This document shows, piece by piece, positions 1 through 7,884 of a stretch of 64,000 nucleotides of DNA (positions are counted from its first letter, which is position 1; every line of letters starts with the position of its first letter). The stretch is from Bacteroidota bacterium (lineage in GTDB: Bacteria; Bacteroidota; Ignavibacteria; UBA10030; UBA8401). The notes below the pieces were generated by a model. The model saw only the letters and a list, made by a program, of their open reading frames with translations, made no database searches and was not told the DNA's origin. Position numbers and translations under genes: made by a program. Location: contig JAUXTU010000118.1 of assembly GCA_030679145.1 (NCBI GenBank), positions 1-64,000 on the forward strand. Direction: 5' to 3'.

Positions 1-678
1 TGTGATATTTTGTGGTTCTTCGTTGACAATCGAATACAGCATCGCCGCTTCATGTTCACCACGGAACGGAAGTCTCCCTGTCAACATTTCAAACAACAGC
101 ACACCGAACGAAAAAATATCACTGCGATGATCGACTTCACCTCCCTGGATTTGTTCAGGAGCCATGTAACCTAATGTTCCGACGGTGCTGGAAGTCCGCG
201 TCAATTTCATTGCACCTTTTAATTTCGCCAGACCGAAATCCATCACTTTTGCCTGACCCTTTGACGAAAGCATGATGTTGTCGTCTTTGATGTCTCTATG
301 TACAATTCCTTTCAAATGCGCTTCTTGAAGCGCGTCAGCAATTTGTGCAGCAATCGTTATCGCATCGTCAATTTTTTTGAACGGAATCTTTTCAGCAAGC
401 GTTCCTCCTTCAACATATTCCATTGCCATATACAACTGATTATCATGCTCTTCAACACCAAAGATCGTGCAAATATTAGGATGATTTAATCCCGCTGCGG
501 CTTGAGCTTCTTGAAGAAACCGAGCTTTTGATGTTTCATCTTTATTGACTCGTTCCGGTAGAAACTTCAACGCGACAGTACGATTGAGTTTGGTATCTTG
601 GGCTTTATATACAACACCCATTCCTCCCTCACCTAATTTCTCGAGGATTTTATAATGCGAAACAGTTTGTCCAATCAT
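1..678 (-). CDS. Hanks-type serine/threonine protein kinase, N-terminal part (cut by window edge)
   Basis: This is the first 226 codons of a kinase that runs off the left edge of the window. Reading the minus strand from the ATG at 678 gives MIGQTVSHYKILEKLGEGG, with the glycine-rich loop GEGGMGVVYKA, the VALKFL lysine, the catalytic loop HRDIKDDNIM, DFGLAK and a MAPEQ motif. These are all the hallmarks of an active RD-type bacterial kinase that phosphorylates proteins on Ser/Thr. An in-frame TAA lies a few codons upstream, so 678 is the only good start. It is the last visible member of a tandem array and is closest in layout to the kinase at 5072-7750. By analogy it may continue into a transmembrane segment and TolB/TPR or propeller module, but that part is not visible. 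Confidence 0.93.
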   Translation of the reverse strand, partial: MIGQTVSHYKILEKLGEGGMGVVYKAQDTKLNRTVALKFLPERVNKDETSKARFLQEAQAAAGLNHPNICTIFGVEEHDNQLYMAMEYVEGGTLAEKIPFKKIDDAITIAAQIADALQEAHLKGIVHRDIKDDNIMLSSKGQAKVMDFGLAKLKGAMKLTRTSSTVGTLGYMAPEQIQGGEVDHRSDIFSFGVLLFEMLTGRLPFRGEHEAAMLYSIVNEEPQNIT

Positions 679-700
679 AAGTTTTAATTTTTAATGCAAA

Positions 701-797
701 ATTGTCCCCACTCAAATAATGTTTGAGACGGGATCTTCGTTCCACTTCAAAAGCGAACGGGATTTGACCGACTTGTCCGCCATCTTTCTGGCGGATC
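701..797. repeat. Three-hairpin intergenic element, copy A
   Basis: This 97-base structured element lies in the gap between two kinase genes. Three successive inverted repeats are visible: CTCAAA/TTTGAG (711-716 with 722-727, loop TAATG), CGTTC/GAACG (738-742 with 755-759) and TCCGCC/GGCGGA (776-781 with 790-795). A second copy lies at 7772-7870 in the same position, upstream of a MIGQ-type kinase start. The first loop is identical in both copies, and one stem pair differs on both sides (A-T here, G-C there). Possible roles are a processed mRNA hairpin, a terminator or attenuator, or a dispersed palindromic repeat. Confidence 0.75.
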
Positions 798-803
798 ATA
801 ACT

Positions 804-2933
804 TTATTTCCCTTTTACTAACTCTTTGAATTCAGGTTCATCGCGAAGTGAATCAAGATCCGTATCACGTTTCAACCACTCATAATTTCCGTACCCTACT
901 GTAACCGCATCTTTCAATGATTGAATTGCTGAATCTTTTTCACCCATTTGAGCATAAAAACAAGCAGCATTATAAAGCATCAACGGATCATCAGGTGAGA
1001 GTTCAATCGCCTTTGCGGCTTGAATTTTTGCTTCATCTTTTCGTCCAACTTGTGCGAGATCGGTGGCATAATACATATGACCGCGCGAATCATCGGGGTG
1101 ATGGGACAGATATCGTTTATATGTTTCAAGTCCTTCCAGTAATATCTTTTGATACTTTTCTTTTTCTCCCATTCTTCCGTAAACGATTTGCAGATCACCA
1201 TAGACAGAATAGAAATCAGGATTAAGCTCCAGCACTTTATGAAATAATTGTACTGATTCTGAATATCGGTCAGTATTGTTATAGATTCTACCAAGAATCC
1301 AATAACCAATAAAATTATTAGGATCGAGTTCAATTGCTTTTCGGCTTGCCGTCACAGCATCATCGAACATTCGTTTACTATAATACCCGAGTCCTAATGC
1401 CGCATATGCTTCAGGCAATGTTGAATCATACATCAATGCTTTCAAACTTGACTCGATCGATTTGTCCAGCCATTGTTCGTTCCGTTCTACATCCTGATAT
1501 AATGATGAATATGTCTCTCCGAGTCCGGCATACGCATCCGCATATCGCGGATCAAGCTCGATCGCTTTTTGGAACAATTGAATCGCAAAGTTCATGCTTT
1601 TCTTTGTCCGTTGATACAAAAAATTTCGTGCACGAAGATTGCAGTCGAATGCTTCCGGGTTCAATGTGGAACGTTTGGTGAGAACAACTTTTTCGGTCGG
1701 CGATAATTTCACCATCAATGCTTCAACGATCTGTTTTGAAACCTGTTCTTGAATATCGAACACGTCGTCAAGTTTTCCTTTATATGTTTCAGCCCATAAT
1801 TGTGTATCTAATTCCACGTCGATCAATTCCACTGTGATCCGCAGGTTCTCTTGAAATTTTCTCACGCTCCCCGAAAGAATATATCGTGTTCCCAATTCTC
1901 GGGCGATCGTTTTGACATCTTTTGACGATCCTTTGTAGTGCATTGAAGTCGCTCTCGGAACGACTCTGATATCTTTTAGTTTTGCAAGATTGGCAATCAA
2001 TTCTTCAGTTAACCCGTCACTGAAATAATCACTCTCTTTATCAGGACTGATATTACCGAATGGCAGCACCGCGATTGCCTTTGTCTTAGACTGACTTCCC
2101 GTAGCTTCAATTGCAGTATTGACTTCTGCAATTGCTTGCAATGCCTCATCAATATTCTTGAACCGATGGTCCCGATTTTTTTCAATGAACTTTTTCATCA
2201 ATTGATCGATTTGACGCGGAATCTTTTTATCCATCTCACTCGGAACAGGAGGATCTTCATTGGAGATCAAATACAGTAATCCTGCATCATGCTCCGCTTT
2301 AAATGGTAATTCTCCAGTCAACATCTCATATAACACAATTCCCAGCGACCAAATATCGGAACGACTATCTGTTGCGATACCTTGAACCTGTTCCGGCGAC
2401 ATGTATGATAATGTTCCCAACGATGTTCCGGTTTTCGTTAAACCAGCACCGCTTTTTAATTTTGCTAACCCAAAATCCATGATCTTGATTTGGGAACTGT
2501 TCGTCAGCATGATATTGTGCGGCTTAATATCCCTGTGCACTATATTTTTATCGTGAGCGGCTTTTAATCCTTTTGCGATCAGTACTGTCCAATCCAATGC
2601 TTGGCGATAGGGAATTCCGGGACCAGTTTTCAGATTCGTCAAATAATCTTTTAATGTCTCTCCTTCAAGATATTCCATCACAAGAAACATCATTCCATCT
2701 TTTTCATCGATCTCATACACATTCAAAATGTTCGGATGATTGAGCGCTGCTGCGGCTTTCGCTTCCTGTAAAAATCGTGATTTATTTTCTCCCATTGTAG
2801 AAAGATGTGCCGGCAAAAATTTTATCGCGACATGCCGATCCAATGTTGTATCCTGGGCTTTATAGACAATACCCATTCCCCCTTCACCAAGTTTATCGAT
2901 AATTTTATAGTGTGAAATTGTTTGTCCAACCAT
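804..2933 (-). CDS. Soluble Ser/Thr kinase with TolB-N-like domain and TPR repeats
   Basis: This 709-residue kinase fusion has an N-terminal Hanks kinase domain (residues about 9-265): glycine loop G16-G21, Lys38, HRDIKPHN with catalytic Asp135, and DFG at Asp153. Residues about 285-420 resemble the TolB N-terminal-like domain often fused to kinases and cyclases (AVLPFGNISPDKESDYF, later LAETYKG-type segments). Residues about 440-700 are TPR-type repeats (AIELDPRYADAYAGLGETY and similar). No transmembrane segment is seen between kinase and TolB-like part, so it is probably cytoplasmic, unlike the neighbours at 5072 and 7885. It starts four bases after the stop of the equally long paralogue at 2938-5067, which indicates co-transcription. 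Targets and stimulus cannot be read from sequence. Confidence 0.93.
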   Translation of the reverse strand: MVGQTISHYKIIDKLGEGGMGIVYKAQDTTLDRHVAIKFLPAHLSTMGENKSRFLQEAKAAAALNHPNILNVYEIDEKDGMMFLVMEYLEGETLKDYLTNLKTGPGIPYRQALDWTVLIAKGLKAAHDKNIVHRDIKPHNIMLTNSSQIKIMDFGLAKLKSGAGLTKTGTSLGTLSYMSPEQVQGIATDSRSDIWSLGIVLYEMLTGELPFKAEHDAGLLYLISNEDPPVPSEMDKKIPRQIDQLMKKFIEKNRDHRFKNIDEALQAIAEVNTAIEATGSQSKTKAIAVLPFGNISPDKESDYFSDGLTEELIANLAKLKDIRVVPRATSMHYKGSSKDVKTIARELGTRYILSGSVRKFQENLRITVELIDVELDTQLWAETYKGKLDDVFDIQEQVSKQIVEALMVKLSPTEKVVLTKRSTLNPEAFDCNLRARNFLYQRTKKSMNFAIQLFQKAIELDPRYADAYAGLGETYSSLYQDVERNEQWLDKSIESSLKALMYDSTLPEAYAALGLGYYSKRMFDDAVTASRKAIELDPNNFIGYWILGRIYNNTDRYSESVQLFHKVLELNPDFYSVYGDLQIVYGRMGEKEKYQKILLEGLETYKRYLSHHPDDSRGHMYYATDLAQVGRKDEAKIQAAKAIELSPDDPLMLYNAACFYAQMGEKDSAIQSLKDAVTVGYGNYEWLKRDTDLDSLRDEPEFKELVKGK

Positions 2934-2937
2934 TACT

Positions 2938-5067
2938 CTATTTGCCTTTCAATAATTCGATGTATTCAGGTTCATTGTGGATATTTTCAAAATCGGGATC
3001 GCGTTTGAGCCATTCATAATTCTCGTATCCGGTCGTAAGAGCATCTTTCAATGCTTTTGTTGCGAGCTTCTTCTCATTGAGACGGGAATAAAAACAGGCG
3101 GCATTATATAACATGAGAGGATCGGACGGATTCAGCTCAAGCGCTTTTGCTGCTTCCCGTTTGGCATCTTCAAATCGCTCTACCATAACGAGTGCAAGCG
3201 CAAAGTACATATGAGCTCTCGCATCTTCAGGATGTTTGGACAAGTACCGCGGATACATCAGCACACATTGCTGCTTTGTTTCGTTCCACTTATCAGTCTG
3301 ACCAAGACATTCGTACACTGCCAACAGATCGCCGTATGCCGAGTAGAAATCAGGATTGAGCGATATTGCTTTTTTAAGCAATTCGACCGCCTCACCATCA
3401 CGATCAGTGCTGTGATAAATTCTTCCTAAGATCCAAAAAGCAATGTGGTTGTTCGAATCGAGTTCTATCGCTTTTCTTCCGGATATCAAGGCTTCATCAA
3501 ATGCTTTTTTCCCGAAATGAGCAAGACTCAGAGATGCATATGCTTCAGAAAGTGTTGAGTCGTACATCAATGCTTTCAAGCTCGCCTCCAATGCTTTGTC
3601 GAGATACGATTCTTTTCGATCAAACTGAATGTAGAGCCATCCGTATGTTTCGCCTATACCAGCATATGCAATTGCATATCGGCCGTCAAGTTCAATGGCA
3701 CGTTGAAAAAGTTGAAGAGCAGAATTCATATCGTTCTTTGTCATCCGATACAGTGCGTTCCTTGCTCGAAGATTATAATCGAACGCTTCGGCATTTTCAG
3801 TTGAACGTTTCGTTAAGACAACCTTCTCCAATGGTGATAATTTTACCATCAACGCGTCAACGATCTGTTTTGATACCTGCTCTTGGATATCGAAGACATC
3901 CTCGAGCTTTCCCTTATACGTTTCCGCCCAGAGTTGCGCATCGGCTTCAACATCAACCAACTCAACCGCAATGCGAAGATTGTCCTGAAATTTTCTGACA
4001 CTTCCTGCTAGGATATATCGTGTGCCAAGTTCCCTTCCGATGGCTTTGACCTCTTTCGTTGTTCCCTTGTATTGCATTGATGTTGTCCGGGGAACAACGC
4101 GAATATCTTTCAATCTGGATAAATTGATGATCAATTCTTCCGTGAGACCATCACTGAAATAATCACTTTCCTTGTCAGGACTGATATTGCCGAACGGAAG
4201 CACAACAATCGCTTTCGTCTGCGGCTGTGCAGATATATTTTCAATTAATTTTTGTGTATCCTTCAACGCTTGGAGAACCTCTGCCATATTTTGATAGCGG
4301 CGTGCTCTGTCTTTTGCCAACACCTTTTGAATGAAGATATCAATCGGTTGAGGAATTTTTCTATCCATCAAGCTTGGTACTGGAGGGTCTTCATTCACAA
4401 TCAAATATAAAAGTCCCGCTTCATGTTCCGATTTGAATGGAAGATCGGCTGTTAATATTTCGTAGAGTACTACACCAAGAGACCAAATGTCCGATCGCTG
4501 ATCGGCTGTTTCACCGTGAGCCTGTTCCGGCGACATATATGACAATGTTCCCAATGATGTTCCTGTTCTTGTCAATCCGGAACTGCTCTTAAGCTTTGCA
4601 ATACCGAAATCCATAATCTTGAGTTTTCCATCGCGGGTCAGCATTATGTTTTCCGGTTTGATATCACGATGGATAATATTTTTCTCGTGAGCAGCTTTTA
4701 GTCCTTCAGCAATCTGCGTGATCCACTCAAGTGCTTGCAGTACCGGAATTCCGGTTCCAGTCTTGAGATTTGTGATATGATGTTTCAGCGTCGTCCCTTC
4801 AATGAATTCCATCACGAAAAACATTCCATTCTCTTTCTCGTCGATCTCGTATACGTTCAGAATATTGGGATGATTGAGTGCTGCAGTCGCTTTCGCTTCC
4901 TGAAGGAATCGTGCCTTGCTGTCAGGCGATGCGGAAAGATGCGGCGGAAGGAATTTAATAGCAACGATCCGATCAAGTTTCACATCCTGGGCTTTATAGA
5001 CAACGCCCATTCCGCCTTCACCAATTTTTTCAAGTATGTTATAATGAGAAATCGTTTTACCGATCAT
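2938..5067 (-). CDS. Soluble Ser/Thr kinase with TolB-N-like domain and TPR repeats (paralogue)
   Basis: A 709-residue paralogue of the next gene, with the same length and domain order: kinase (GEGGMGVVYKAQD, HRDIKPENIM, DFGIAK, SPEQ), TolB-N-like segment (VVLPFGNISPDKESDYF) and TPR repeats to the C-terminus (PEYIELLKGK). The two proteins match almost throughout, so they look like a fairly recent tandem duplication that has since diverged. An AGGA lies at reasonable distance before the ATG at 5067. Only four bases separate it from each flanking kinase gene, so 7750, 5067 and 2933 are probably read from one transcript. No membrane segment is visible, so a cytoplasmic location is inferred. Confidence 0.93.
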   Translation of the reverse strand: MIGKTISHYNILEKIGEGGMGVVYKAQDVKLDRIVAIKFLPPHLSASPDSKARFLQEAKATAALNHPNILNVYEIDEKENGMFFVMEFIEGTTLKHHITNLKTGTGIPVLQALEWITQIAEGLKAAHEKNIIHRDIKPENIMLTRDGKLKIMDFGIAKLKSSSGLTRTGTSLGTLSYMSPEQAHGETADQRSDIWSLGVVLYEILTADLPFKSEHEAGLLYLIVNEDPPVPSLMDRKIPQPIDIFIQKVLAKDRARRYQNMAEVLQALKDTQKLIENISAQPQTKAIVVLPFGNISPDKESDYFSDGLTEELIINLSRLKDIRVVPRTTSMQYKGTTKEVKAIGRELGTRYILAGSVRKFQDNLRIAVELVDVEADAQLWAETYKGKLEDVFDIQEQVSKQIVDALMVKLSPLEKVVLTKRSTENAEAFDYNLRARNALYRMTKNDMNSALQLFQRAIELDGRYAIAYAGIGETYGWLYIQFDRKESYLDKALEASLKALMYDSTLSEAYASLSLAHFGKKAFDEALISGRKAIELDSNNHIAFWILGRIYHSTDRDGEAVELLKKAISLNPDFYSAYGDLLAVYECLGQTDKWNETKQQCVLMYPRYLSKHPEDARAHMYFALALVMVERFEDAKREAAKALELNPSDPLMLYNAACFYSRLNEKKLATKALKDALTTGYENYEWLKRDPDFENIHNEPEYIELLKGK

Positions 5068-5071
5068 AAAT

Positions 5072-7750
5072 TTATCCTGCCACTAATTTTTGAAATCGTT
5101 TGTTGTTGCGGAGGGGATTCCACCATGGTTCAATCTTCAACATTGGAACGGACACTTCACATGGTATCGATACCAACCGCTCAAGTATATCCATCGCTTT
5201 TTCATGTTCACCAACCGAAGCATAAATCTTTGCAAGATCATAAAGACGAAATGAACCACGCCACGCTTCCTTTTCAACCGGTAGAAGTTCAACACCTCGT
5301 TCTCCCGCAGACATCGCCTCTTTCTTGCGACCCAATCCAGCATAGGCAATACCGAGCCCACTGTATAAGCGTTCATCGGAAGGATTAGTTTTTTGTTTTA
5401 GGTGGATAAAAACAATTGCGCTGTCATAATATTTCTTCGCAAGTGATTCATTCCCTCGAATCTTCTCCATTTGTGCTCGAAGAAGACTGGTAGGAGCATA
5501 ACCAAACTGATCATTTAATAATTCTTTCGTATTTGCTCGATCCATTGTAGACTGAACGGCTTGGAAATTGCCTCCCAGTAATTCAATTAGATAGCTCATA
5601 TATTCAATACTAAACTCTGATTCATTAATTTTTCCAAACCTTAGAGCCGTTTCAATAATGCGGCGTGAACCATCAAGATCTCCCTTCCACGATAAGAGAT
5701 TTCTAATCTTATCCTGATATGTTCCGGTAATATCGGGAGACAGTTCAAGCGCTTTATCAAAATTGCGATTTGCTTCTTCATACTCTCGCGCGAGAGTTTG
5801 TGTTTCTCCAAGCTGGCGAATAAGATCTGCAGCTCGCGGATTGCTTTCGATCGATTTTTCAAATGCTTCAATTGATCCGCGTACATTTCCCTGACGGCGC
5901 ATAACCGCTGCAATACCATAATACACAGTTGAATTACTTGGTCTATACGAAAGAGCAAGGGAGAACTCTCCCAACGCTTTGGAATAATCAAGTTTGGTAT
6001 GATAATAATACCATCCCATTGCTTCGTGGGATTCGGAAAGCTGCGGGGCAAGTTCTGTCGCTTTTTCACCGGCGAGGCGAGATTGTTCAACTCGACGCTC
6101 AGATCGATCATAAAAAAACCAATACATACTGGCATGGATCTTTGCAAGTTTTGCATACGCAGCAGCAAATTTTGGATCAAGCCGGATCGCACGGTCCATT
6201 AATTGGATGGCAATTTCTTGGTCGGATTTCGACACACTTCTATCCGAATACTCAATGGCTTTTAGGTAATAGTCGTATGCCTCAGCATTTTCAGTCAGTG
6301 AAGTTTCGAGCGATTTCTGTTCTGTCGTTGCCAATGCAACATCCATTGCGCTTGCAACTCTGCTGGCAATATCTGATTGCAATTTGAATGCGCTGGAAAG
6401 AACTGATTCCATTGACACAGACCATGCTTGCGTCTCATCCTCTACCTTGATGAGCGTAGGATTAACGCGAACGTGCGTTTGACCATCAACGGTTTCCCAC
6501 CGGACAGTACCTTGCAAAACATAATTGACACCTAATTCTTCACCGATCTGTTTTAAAGTTTTTGTTGTCTTTTTGTATTGAACGGCACTTGACCGTGCAA
6601 TCACTTTTAAGGCGGATAATCCTGATAACCGGCTTGTCACTTCGTCGGTCATTCCGTCTACAAAATAATCCTTATCATTCGGTCCTAGATTTTCAAACGG
6701 AAGAACAACGATAATTTTTTTATCATTCTTTCCTGCAAAATTTGAGAAGATCGAATCTTTAAAAAATACGACAGCAATGATAAGCACAACTGTAATACCA
6801 ATTCCTGACAAATATTTTGGGGAGAGGAATTTGCTTTTTGATGGTTGCGGAGCGATTGGAAAAATATTTGATCTGCTTTGTTCCGGTCGTTGAAACTCTT
6901 GTGTTCTTAAAACTCGTGTCGATTCTTTTTTCAAGCGACGGAGATCAACAATAATTTCAGACATTGATTGATATCGGTCTTCCGGATCTTTTTCGAGAGA
7001 TTTTTTCAAGATATGGAGTAATTCCGGAGGAACATCTTCCCGAAATTTCGCTGCATCCTCCGGTTCTTCGTTGACTATTGAATACATGATCGCCGCTTCG
7101 TGTTCACCGCGGAACGGCATCTTTCCGGTCGTCATTTCAAACAACACTACACCGTAGGAAAAAATATCGGATCGTGTATCTGCTTCTATTCCCTGGATCT
7201 GTTCCGGAGACATATACGCAAGCGTTCCGATCGTGCTTGATGTCCTTGTCAATTTCAAAGAGCCTTTCAACTTCGCCAAACCAAAATCCATCACTTTAAT
7301 CTGATTCTTGGAGTTCACCATGATATTTTCTGCTTTTATATCACGATGGATGATTCCCTTGCTGTGTGCTTCGTGTAACGCTTCTCCTATTTGAATTGCA
7401 TATTCTACTACCTGTTTAATGTTCAATGAATTTGATGAAGCAATTTTATCACGTAATGTAATACCGTCGACAAGTTCCATTTCAATAAATTGCTGTCCTG
7501 CCCCATTGGGGCCTTCAAATTCATCAATCCCATAAATAGTACAGACATTTGGATGATTCAAAGCAGATGCAGATTTCGCCTCCTGAAAGAATCGGGATTT
7601 TTCCTGCTCTGATTGCGACAAGTGCGACGGGAGAAATTTTAGTGCAACGAAACGGTCGAGTTTGGTATCCTGGGCTTTATAAACAATGCCCATTCCACCT
7701 TCACCTAATTTTTCGAGGATCTTATAATGTGAAATTACTTGTCCTATCAT
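5072..7750 (-). CDS. Membrane-anchored Ser/Thr kinase with TolB-N-like domain and TPR repeats
   Basis: The domain order is kinase (GEGGMGIVYKAQD, HRDIKAENIM, DFGLAK, MSPEQ), a linker rich in charged residues, one transmembrane helix at about residues 310-330 (GIGITVVLIIAVVFF), a TolB-N-like domain (IIVVLPFENLGPNDKDYF) and a long TPR region (residues about 500-890). The single helix would put the TolB/TPR part outside the cytoplasmic membrane and the kinase inside. An ATG four codons upstream (7762) is possible, but the MIGQ start at 7750 matches the first residues of the kinases at 678 and 5067, so I chose it. Neither start has a clear Shine-Dalgarno site. The three-hairpin element copy B lies just upstream. 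It is the first gene of the close-packed kinase run going down to 804. Confidence 0.92.
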   Translation of the reverse strand: MIGQVISHYKILEKLGEGGMGIVYKAQDTKLDRFVALKFLPSHLSQSEQEKSRFFQEAKSASALNHPNVCTIYGIDEFEGPNGAGQQFIEMELVDGITLRDKIASSNSLNIKQVVEYAIQIGEALHEAHSKGIIHRDIKAENIMVNSKNQIKVMDFGLAKLKGSLKLTRTSSTIGTLAYMSPEQIQGIEADTRSDIFSYGVVLFEMTTGKMPFRGEHEAAIMYSIVNEEPEDAAKFREDVPPELLHILKKSLEKDPEDRYQSMSEIIVDLRRLKKESTRVLRTQEFQRPEQSRSNIFPIAPQPSKSKFLSPKYLSGIGITVVLIIAVVFFKDSIFSNFAGKNDKKIIVVLPFENLGPNDKDYFVDGMTDEVTSRLSGLSALKVIARSSAVQYKKTTKTLKQIGEELGVNYVLQGTVRWETVDGQTHVRVNPTLIKVEDETQAWSVSMESVLSSAFKLQSDIASRVASAMDVALATTEQKSLETSLTENAEAYDYYLKAIEYSDRSVSKSDQEIAIQLMDRAIRLDPKFAAAYAKLAKIHASMYWFFYDRSERRVEQSRLAGEKATELAPQLSESHEAMGWYYYHTKLDYSKALGEFSLALSYRPSNSTVYYGIAAVMRRQGNVRGSIEAFEKSIESNPRAADLIRQLGETQTLAREYEEANRNFDKALELSPDITGTYQDKIRNLLSWKGDLDGSRRIIETALRFGKINESEFSIEYMSYLIELLGGNFQAVQSTMDRANTKELLNDQFGYAPTSLLRAQMEKIRGNESLAKKYYDSAIVFIHLKQKTNPSDERLYSGLGIAYAGLGRKKEAMSAGERGVELLPVEKEAWRGSFRLYDLAKIYASVGEHEKAMDILERLVSIPCEVSVPMLKIEPWWNPLRNNKRFQKLVAG

Positions 7751-7771
7751 AAGTTTTTGCATTTGGGATGA

Positions 7772-7870
7772 AATTGTCCTGTCTCGAATAATGTTCGAGA
7801 CGGTATCCTCGTTCCGATTAATAATCGGAACGGGATTTGACCGACTAGTCCGCCATCTTTTGGGCGGATC
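7772..7870. repeat. Three-hairpin intergenic element, copy B
   Basis: Second copy of the structured element, between the propeller kinase (stop at 7885) and the next kinase start. The hairpins are better formed than in copy A: GTCTCGAA/TTCGAGAC (7781-7788 with 7794-7801, loop TAATG), CGTTCCGATTA/TAATCGGAACG (7810-7820 with 7822-7832) and TCCGCC/GGCGGA (7849-7854 with 7863-7868). The linker GGGATTTGACCGACT between hairpins 2 and 3 is the same in both copies. In both places the element precedes a MIGQ-type kinase start on the minus strand. Confidence 0.78.
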
Positions 7871-7884
7871 ATTCTGTTATCCTA

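Noticed and set aside
701-797. Known riboswitch for the three-hairpin element
   Set aside because: The linker and loops match no riboswitch family that I recognise, and a simple repeat is equally possible; kept as an unnamed element.
4735-5388. A 217-codon plus-strand reading frame
   Set aside because: It lies antisense across two well-supported kinase genes and its translation shows no recognisable domain; it is a shadow frame, like most other frames overlapping strong genes.
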